Shown: in pieces, positions 59,440 through 64,000 of the stretch | Layout: the number at the start of each line of letters is the position of its first letter | How positions within the stretch are numbered: the stretch's first letter is position 1 | Source: CAMLFJ01 sp035524955 | GTDB lineage: Bacteria; Methylomirabilota; Methylomirabilia; Rokubacteriales; CSP1-6 | Assembly: GCA_035524955.1 (NCBI GenBank) | Contig: DATLFG010000061.1 | Location: 1-64,000 of the forward strand | DNA: 64,000 nucleotides | Direction of reading: 5' to 3' | Program-made: the position numbers and the translations under genes | The notes under the pieces: model-generated | What the model saw: only the letters and a program-made list of their open reading frames with translations | Databases searched by the model: none | Told to the model about the DNA's origin: nothing

Positions 59440-60483
59440 ATGACCACGCAGATCACCTCCCAGCGGTACGCCGTCGAGGACTTCCACGAGGCCATCGAGC
59501 TCTGCTACCAGCGGGGGTGGACCGACGGGCTGCCGGTCGTGCCGCCCACGGAGCCGGCGGTGCGCGCCATGCTGGACGCGGTCGGGCTCGAGCCCGCCGC
59601 CCAGGTGGCCTTCATCACGAATCGCCAGGTGGCGATCAGCGCCGAGAAGGTGGCGATCAACGCGGTGATGGCGGGCTGCCGGCCCGAGCACATGCCGGTG
59701 GTGCTCGCAGCGGTCGAGGGCATCTCCGACCCGCGCTGGGGCTATCACGGACCGGCCACCTCCACCGCCGGCGCGGGCGTGCTGATGATCGTCAACGGCC
59801 CCATCGGGCGGCGCCTCGACTTCAACTGCGGCGACAACCTCTTCGGGCCGGGCTGGCGCTCCAACGCCACCGTCGGCCGCGCGGTGCGCCTGGTGATGCG
59901 CAACGTGATCGGCACGATTCCGGGGCGCCTCGATCGCGGCACGGTGGGTCACCCCGGCAAGTACACCTACGTGATCGCGGAGAACGAAGCGGAGAGCCCC
60001 TGGACGCCGCTTCACGCGGAACGGGGCTGCCGGCCGGAGGACAGCGCGGTGACCGTGATGGCGGCGCTGGGGCCGCACCAGGTCTACAATCAGCTGTCGG
60101 GTACCGCGGAGGGTGTCCTGGGAACCATGTGCGACGCCATGCGCTACCCCGGCATGGCGGGCCAGCCCAACTACTGCGTGGTGCTGGCGGGCGAGCACAT
60201 GCGGACGATCGCGGCGGACGGCTGGTCCAAGTCCGACATTCGCAAGTACATCTTCGAGCACACCACGAACACGATCGCCCATCTCAAGCGGACCGCCCGG
60301 CTGCCCGGCGCGATCAGGCCCGAGGACGAGACCGCGACCCGGCCTCTCGTGCTGACCCCGGATGATATCCTGGTGGTGGCCGCGGGTGGCCGCGCCGGCT
60401 CGTTCTCGTGCTACATCCCGGGCTGGGCGAGCCGTACCTCGTCGCAGGCGGTGACCACGGTGATCAAAGAGAGGAGAGCATGA
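59440..60483 (+). CDS. UGSC-partner protein (homologue of the fusion's C-terminal domain)
   Basis: A 347-residue soluble protein aligning along its length with residues 200-530 of the UGSC fusion. Shared are RGWTDGLPVVPPTEPAVRAM (versus RGWGDGLPMIPATPERVAAM), AINAVMAGCRPEHMPVVLAA, LMIVNGPIGRRLDFNCGDNL, GHPGKYTYVIAENEAESPWT and ADGWSKSDIRKYIFEHTT. No catalytic motif is recognisable; conserved Asn, Gly and a few Cys are notable. GAAGGGG precedes ATG at 59440. Its stop overlaps the UGSC selenoprotein start as ATGA, meaning translation in fixed ratio. The fusion elsewhere implies the two proteins form a complex. Confidence 0.8.
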   Translation: MTTQITSQRYAVEDFHEAIELCYQRGWTDGLPVVPPTEPAVRAMLDAVGLEPAAQVAFITNRQVAISAEKVAINAVMAGCRPEHMPVVLAAVEGISDPRWGYHGPATSTAGAGVLMIVNGPIGRRLDFNCGDNLFGPGWRSNATVGRAVRLVMRNVIGTIPGRLDRGTVGHPGKYTYVIAENEAESPWTPLHAERGCRPEDSAVTVMAALGPHQVYNQLSGTAEGVLGTMCDAMRYPGMAGQPNYCVVLAGEHMRTIAADGWSKSDIRKYIFEHTTNTIAHLKRTARLPGAIRPEDETATRPLVLTPDDILVVAAGGRAGSFSCYIPGWASRTSSQAVTTVIKERRA

Positions 60484-61022
60484 TGGCGAGCTTCGAGATC
60501 CTGGATCCGACGGTCGAGCCCCGGCGCCAGCCGCTGACCTACGTGGCGCGGCCGGACTCGCTCACGGGCAAGCGCGTCGGCCTGGTGGAGAACACCAAGT
60601 ACAACTCGGACAAGCTCCTGCAGAAGATCGGCGACATCCTGAAGCAGGAGTACGGGGCCGCCGAGACCCGGATGTGGCGCAAGCACAACTCCGGGGTGCC
60701 CGCGCATGCGGAGATCATCGAGGAGGCCAAGCGTACCGTCGACGTCGTCGTCGCCGGCATCGGCGACTGAGGGTCCTGCTCGTCGGGCAGTGTGCTCGAC
60801 GGAATCGTGTTCGAGAAGGTCGGCCTCCCGGCCGCGTCCATCGTCACCGACGTGTTCGAGGGCACCGGCCACGCCATGGCCCAGTCCTGGGGCGTCCCCG
60901 AGTATCGCTTCCTGGCCCTGCCGCATCCCATCGCTAATCTGACCGAGGCCGACCTCGACGCCCGCGCCCGCGCCATCGCGCCCGAAGTCGTCCGACTGCT
61001 CCTGAAAGGCCAGGAAGGCTAA
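60480..61022 (+). CDS. UGSC-motif selenoprotein, TGA read as Sec
   Basis: Reading TGA at 60768-60770 as selenocysteine gives a 180-residue protein; both halves share a frame. MMASFEILDPTVEPRRQPLT, LTGKRVGLVENTKYNSDKLL, ETRMWRKHNSGVPAHAEIIE, VVVAGIGD-Sec97-GSC-SSGSV and AMAQSWGVPEYRFLALPHPI are found in order. Sec-Gly-Ser-Cys is a C-x-x-C-like redox pair. ATG at 60480 (or 60483) follows GAGAGGAGAG and overlaps the partner stop. A SECIS-like hairpin sits at 60780-60802. Conventional annotation would end it after 96 residues and invent a second ORF from 60792. Confidence 0.87.
60780..60802 (+). promoter_or_regulatory. Putative bacterial SECIS hairpin, UGSC selenoprotein
   Basis: TCGTCGGGC (60780-60788) pairs with GCTCGACGG (60794-60802), nine pairs including two G-U, with loop AGTGT. 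The loop begins 21 bases after the U of UGA (60768) and has G in position two. It matches the geometry and loop of the hairpin at 54996-55016. Confidence 0.72.
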
Positions 61023-61047
61023 GCAGGCGAACGGGTATCCGCGAGCT

Positions 61048-61216
61048 TGAAGAAGTAAACGGGTGTCCGCCGACGGGGGGAGTGCGGGGGCCATCTCGGG
61101 GTCCCCGCAGCTGGAGAGCCTGAAGAAGTAACCGGGTGTCCGCCATCTGGGGGAGTGCGGGGGCCATCTCGGGGCCCCCGCAGCTGAAGGGCCTGAAGAA
61201 CGAGACGAATGTCCGC
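61048..61216. repeat. 73-bp tandem repeat with strong hairpins
   Basis: Unit 1 is 61048-61120 and unit 2 is 61121-61193, differing at a few positions; unit 3 (61194-61216) is partial and runs into the next gene's start. A degenerate trace (GCGAACGGGTATCCGC) precedes unit 1. Each unit begins TGAAGAAGTAA and contains a hairpin; in unit 2 GCGGGGGCC (61157-61165) pairs with GGCCCCCGC (61173-61181). It separates the UGSC gene from a hydrolase gene and may act as a terminator or RNA-stability element. No spacers, so not CRISPR. Confidence 0.8.
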
Positions 61217-62186
61217 GGACCCTGACTACCGCCCTCCGTTCTGGTATCGAGGCCGACACCTCCAGACGCTATGGGGGCCGCTGCTCCGCAGCTGGCCGCG
61301 GCCTCCCCTGCGCCGCGAGCGCCTGCACACGCCGGACGGCGACTTCCTCGACCTGGACTGGCTCGTGGGCGCCCCCGAGCAGGGCCCGCTGCTCGTCATC
61401 CTCCACGGCCTCGAGGGCTCGGCCCGATCCCACTACGCGCGCGGCCTGTTGCGGGGCGCGGGGGTCCTCGGCTGGCGGGCCGCGGTCATGCACTTCCGCT
61501 CGTGCAGCGGCGAGGTCAACCGGCTGCCGAAGCTCTATCATTCGGGCGAGACGTCGGATCTCGAGTGGGTGATCGGCGAGCTCGCCAAGCGGGAGCGCGC
61601 GCCGCGCATCGGCCTGGTGGGCGTCTCCCTCGGCGGCAACGTCGCGCTCAAGTGGCTCGGCGAGCAGGGGGACGCGGCCCCGGCCGAGATCCGGGCGGCG
61701 GCTGCCATCTCGACCCCGTTCGACCTGGCCGCCTGCGCCCGCGTGCTCGACCGCGGGTTCAACCGCGCGGTCTACACCGGGAGCTTCCTGCGTACCATGA
61801 AGGCCAAGATCCGTGCCAAGCGGCACCTCTACGACGGCCGCGTGGACGTGGCCGCCGCGCTCCGGGCGCACACCTTCACGGAATACGATCGATTCTTCAC
61901 GGCCCCGATCAACGGGTTCGCCGACGAGGGGGACTACTGGGTGCGGGCGAGCAGCGCCCCGTATCTCGATCGCATCCGCCGCCCCACGCTCCTGATCAAC
62001 GCGATCAACGATCCGTTCATGCCGGCCGCGTGCCTGCCTACCACGGTGGTGGAGCGCTCGCCCTGGCTCGAGGCGGCCTTCGTCGCCGAGGGCGGGCACG
62101 TGGGGTTCCTCGACGGAGCGCTCGGGCGCGCCTCGTGGGCGGAGCGCCGCGCCCTCGCCTTCCTGGAGCGCCATCTGCTACGATGA
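61209..62186 (+). CDS. YheT-family alpha/beta hydrolase
   Basis: A 325-residue alpha/beta hydrolase of the YheT/ABHD1-3 family. The opening PPFWYRGRHLQTLWGPLLRS, LVILHGLEGSARSHYARGLL, AAVMHFRSCSGEVNRLPKLY, nucleophile elbow LVGVSLGGNVALKWLGE and catalytic His in EGGHVGFLDG are all present, with Asp in INAINDPFMP. It probably cleaves an ester or thioester. The first codons lie in the last partial unit of the tandem repeat. Its stop overlaps the next small ORF as ATGA. Confidence 0.87.
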   Translation: MSADPDYRPPFWYRGRHLQTLWGPLLRSWPRPPLRRERLHTPDGDFLDLDWLVGAPEQGPLLVILHGLEGSARSHYARGLLRGAGVLGWRAAVMHFRSCSGEVNRLPKLYHSGETSDLEWVIGELAKRERAPRIGLVGVSLGGNVALKWLGEQGDAAPAEIRAAAAISTPFDLAACARVLDRGFNRAVYTGSFLRTMKAKIRAKRHLYDGRVDVAAALRAHTFTEYDRFFTAPINGFADEGDYWVRASSAPYLDRIRRPTLLINAINDPFMPAACLPTTVVERSPWLEAAFVAEGGHVGFLDGALGRASWAERRALAFLERHLLR

Positions 62187-62302
62187 CCGCCGTGCTGCGA
62201 CGGATGATCGGGCGGTGGGTGTTCCGGAACTGCGGCCGGCACGGCTACGACGAGGGGGTGCGCGGTCACACCGAGATGCTGCTGGAGGTGGCGGCCGCGT
62301 GA
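62183..62302 (+). CDS. 39-residue coupled small ORF
   Basis: The ATG at 62183 overlaps the hydrolase stop (ATGA), and its own stop shares a base with the GNAT start (TGATG). It encodes MTAVLRRMIGRWVFRNCGRH followed by YDEGVRGHTEMLLEVAAA. The double overlap is what genuine operon genes here look like. No homology was recognised. It may instead simply carry ribosomes from the hydrolase to the GNAT gene. Confidence 0.45.
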   Translation: MTAVLRRMIGRWVFRNCGRHGYDEGVRGHTEMLLEVAAA

Positions 62303-62787
62303 TGGCAAGCGGGGCGCTGGTGATCCGGCGGGGCACCGAGCGGGACGTGCCCACCATCCTGACGCTGATCCGCGGCCTCGCCGAGTACGAGCGCCTCGCG
62401 CACGAGGTGGAGGCCACGCCCGCGCGGGTCCGGGCTCACGGCTTCGGGCGCCGGCGCTACTTCGAGACGATCATCTGCCGGCGGGGCGGCAAGCCGGTGG
62501 GCTTCGCGCTCTACTTCTTCACGTACTCCACGTTCCTCGCCCGGCCGACGCTCTACCTCGAGGATCTCTTCGTGCTGCCCGACGAGCGGGGCACCGGGGC
62601 GGGGAAGGCGCTGCTCCGGGCCCTGGCGCGCATCGCGGTCCGGCGCGGGTGCGGGCGTCTGGAGTGGGCGGTGCTCGACTGGAACCGGCCCGCGATCGGC
62701 TTCTACAAGCGCCTGGGCGCGAAGCTGCGCCGGCAGTGGATCCTCACGCGGCTCACGGGGGCCCCGCTGCGCCGCCTGGCGCGCTGA
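62302..62787 (+). CDS. GNAT N-acetyltransferase (diamine acetyltransferase-like)
   Basis: A 161-residue GNAT protein. LIRGLAEYERLAHEVEATPA, GFALYFFTYSTFLARPTLYL, EDLFVLPDERGTGAGKALL (acetyl-CoA loop) and RLEWAVLDWNRPAIGFYKRL follow the spermidine/spermine acetyltransferase-like subfamily. Substrate may be a polyamine or thialysine-like amine. ATG at 62302 is coupled to the small ORF. Confidence 0.85.
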   Translation: MASGALVIRRGTERDVPTILTLIRGLAEYERLAHEVEATPARVRAHGFGRRRYFETIICRRGGKPVGFALYFFTYSTFLARPTLYLEDLFVLPDERGTGAGKALLRALARIAVRRGCGRLEWAVLDWNRPAIGFYKRLGAKLRRQWILTRLTGAPLRRLAR

Positions 62788-62833
62788 GGGCAACCTCGAC
62801 GGCGCTGCGGGTGGCCGCGACGAGGATCGCCGA

Positions 62834-63349
62834 ATGATCATCCGCTCCGCCCTCGCGTGCTCGCTCCTGGTCCTGATAGCCGCCACGCCGCTTCCGGCGT
62901 CCGCGCAGTCCATCACGTGCCCGCCCGGCAGCACGCGCGGCGGCACCGAGAACGAGGCCGGGAAGTTCCACTGGTGCGAGCAGGCCACGCCCGCCGGGCC
63001 GGTCCGCCAGGGCCCGATGGTGGGCTTCCATCCCAACGGCCGGCGCAGCTTCGAGCTCAACTTCGTGGACGGCTCCCCCCGCGGGGCCATCCGCGCCTGG
63101 TACGAGGGGGGCCAGCCGAGCATGACCGGGGAGACGCGGCCGGACAACGGCACGCTCGTCCTCTGGGACGAGCGCGGTCGGAAGCGGGCCCAGGTGGACG
63201 TGCGCGACCGGCAGGTCGTGACGCGCGCCTGGGACGGGGAGGGGCGCGAGGAGCGCTACGAGGAGGTGAAGCTCGCGAAGGTGATGCCCACCAACCGGAA
63301 CCTGGTGCTCATCATGCAGCTCTGGGCGGTGGGTATCGGCATCCAGTAG
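62834..63349 (+). CDS. Exported MORN-variant repeat protein
   Basis: A 171-residue protein with a signal peptide (ALACSLLVLIAATPLPASAQ). The mature part has a Cys pair in SITCPPGSTRG...FHWCEQ, then YwqK/MORN-variant-like strands: RQGPMVGFHPNGRRSFELNF, GSPRGAIRAWYEGGQPSMTG and NGTLVLWDERGRKR. A final hydrophobic stretch (NLVLIMQLWAVGIGIQ) could associate with a membrane. Function unknown. Confidence 0.7.
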   Translation: MIIRSALACSLLVLIAATPLPASAQSITCPPGSTRGGTENEAGKFHWCEQATPAGPVRQGPMVGFHPNGRRSFELNFVDGSPRGAIRAWYEGGQPSMTGETRPDNGTLVLWDERGRKRAQVDVRDRQVVTRAWDGEGREERYEEVKLAKVMPTNRNLVLIMQLWAVGIGIQ

Positions 63350-63354
63350 CCCGC

Positions 63355-63535
63355 CTCACGCGTCGGAGCCTCCCGTGATCGAGGGCGTGGGCGCGCGGCG
63401 TCCGAGGAGCCGCGCGAGCCAGAGCCGCGGGGTGACGCGGGTGGAGAGGTCGTCGAGCGTGCAGCACCGGGCCGACCTTGGCGTGCTCGGCGAACACCGT
63501 GAAGGCCCGGTCGTCGTCGTGACAGGCGGTCGGTC
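63355..63535 (-). pseudogene. Possible frameshifted coding remnant
   Basis: On the minus strand the stretch reads DDDRAFTVFAEHAKVGPVLH in one frame and then TLDDLSTRVTPRLWLARLLG, RRAPTPSITGGSDA and a stop near 63358 in another. Each half looks protein-like but they are out of frame around 63460, and no start codon leads in. It may be the 3' end of a lost gene with a frameshift. The parent family was not identified. Confidence 0.3.
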
Positions 63536-63538
63536 ACC

Positions 63539-64000
63539 TCATGATGATACCGCGGAGACGACCGGCGGGATCCGGTCCGCCCAGGGCGCGGCGGCCTCGA
63601 AGGCGGCGGCGGCCCGGAGGACGGCGGCCTCCTGCCGGCGGCGGCCGACGATCTGCAGGCCCACCGGGAGCCCGCTCTTCGTGAAGCCGCACGGCACCGA
63701 GATCGCCGGCAGCGCGGTGACCGTGATGCCGTAGGTGAGGAAGAACCACTGCGTGTAGTTGTCGAGCGCCTTGCCGTTGATCTCGGTGGGGTAGGGCTGC
63801 TCCACCGGGAACGGGGGCATCGCGACCGTCGGCAGGACCAGGAGATCGCGCGTCTCCATGAACGTGCGCACCCGATGCCAGAGGCGGGTGCGGAGCTTCT
63901 CGCCGTTGCCGATCTGCTCGGGCGTCAGCGAGAGCCCCTGCTTGATGTTCCACACCAGCCCCTTCTGCATCTCCGATTCCCAGCGGGCGAGCTTGTCGGC
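63539..64000 (-). CDS. Amidase signature family protein, C-terminal part (5' end outside window)
   Basis: The frame is open to the window edge; 153 residues are visible, starting ADKLARWESEMQKGLVWNIK. FMETRDLLVLPTVAMPPFPV and ALPAISVPCGFTKSGLPVGLQIVGRRRQEA are the conserved C-terminal segments of amidase signature enzymes (GatA-like). The Ser-Ser-Lys catalytic core would lie beyond 64000. Such enzymes cleave amides; the target is unknown. Confidence 0.85.
   Translation of the reverse strand, partial: ADKLARWESEMQKGLVWNIKQGLSLTPEQIGNGEKLRTRLWHRVRTFMETRDLLVLPTVAMPPFPVEQPYPTEINGKALDNYTQWFFLTYGITVTALPAISVPCGFTKSGLPVGLQIVGRRRQEAAVLRAAAAFEAAAPWADRIPPVVSAVSS

Noticed and set aside
61048..61216. CRISPR array
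   Set aside because: Units of 73 bp are tandem without unique spacers and no cas genes are present.

Overview
This window reads as part of the chromosome of a GC-rich, diderm, aerobic and metabolically versatile bacterium. The evidence is the G/C-ending codon use throughout, an MlaC-type lipid-transport protein, a lipid A biosynthesis N-terminal-domain protein, a type II NADH dehydrogenase, several acyl-CoA dehydrogenases, CaiB-type CoA transferase and branched-chain amino-acid ABC transport genes, and several selenoproteins. The mixture resembles uncultured soil lineages such as Rokubacteria/Methylomirabilota; that placement is inference and no marker gene in the window proves it. No rRNA, tRNA, IS element, prophage or CRISPR array was seen. 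Genes are tightly packed, commonly joined by 4-base ATGA/GTGA (once CTGA) overlaps, and many have a TAGACT/TATAAT-like -10 box only 6-12 bases before the start codon, suggesting leaderless or near-leaderless transcripts.

Layout. 1-10.7 kb: the end of an HNH nuclease gene, an M24 peptidase-fold protein, an acyl-CoA dehydrogenase/acyl-CoA synthetase pair, a hemP/bfr/bfd iron cluster with a damaged bfr, a halohydrin-dehalogenase-like protein coupled to a YCII protein, and a Ski2-like helicase. 10.7-17.5 kb: a lipoprotein, two uncharacterised proteins, gamma-glutamyltransferase, a methyltransferase, a ChbG/HpnK deacetylase, a ROK kinase and a zinc alcohol dehydrogenase. 17.5-28.5 kb: TlpA-like thioredoxin and two response regulators, a two-domain FAD/Fe-S oxidoreductase, a second zinc dehydrogenase, aminotransferase plus 2-hydroxyacid dehydrogenase, cupin and DsbA-like proteins. 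28.5-33.1 kb: NYN/LOTUS protein, then an operon of a selenocysteine thioredoxin-like protein, histidine kinase and response regulator. 33.2-42.4 kb: UxaA-type and YjhG-type sugar-acid dehydratases, a ClpS-like protein, and a CoA transferase/MaoC/tandem acyl-CoA dehydrogenase operon. 42.4-53.2 kb: EEP phosphatase-like protein, receiver protein and MlaC, complete livFGMHK-type operon, the transglutaminase/alpha-E/ATP-grasp cassette, Nudix hydrolase. 53.4-61.2 kb: MFS transporter and two UGSC selenoprotein modules flanking phosphorylase and NDH-2 genes. 61.2-64 kb: YheT-like hydrolase, a tiny coupled ORF, GNAT, a MORN-like secreted protein and the end of an amidase.

The most striking content is selenium biology. 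Three genes have an in-frame UGA followed by a hairpin with bacterial SECIS geometry: a thioredoxin-like protein with a U-x-x-C site (Sec codon 29690) and two UGSC-motif proteins (Sec codons 54983 and 60768). The two UGSC hairpins share the same UGA-to-loop distance and almost the same loop. One UGSC protein is fused in frame to a large partner domain; a homologous partner is encoded by a separate gene overlapping the second UGSC gene. This fused/split pair is strong evidence that the two parts work together in an uncharacterised, probably redox, system. Conventional gene calling would cut all three genes at the UGA.
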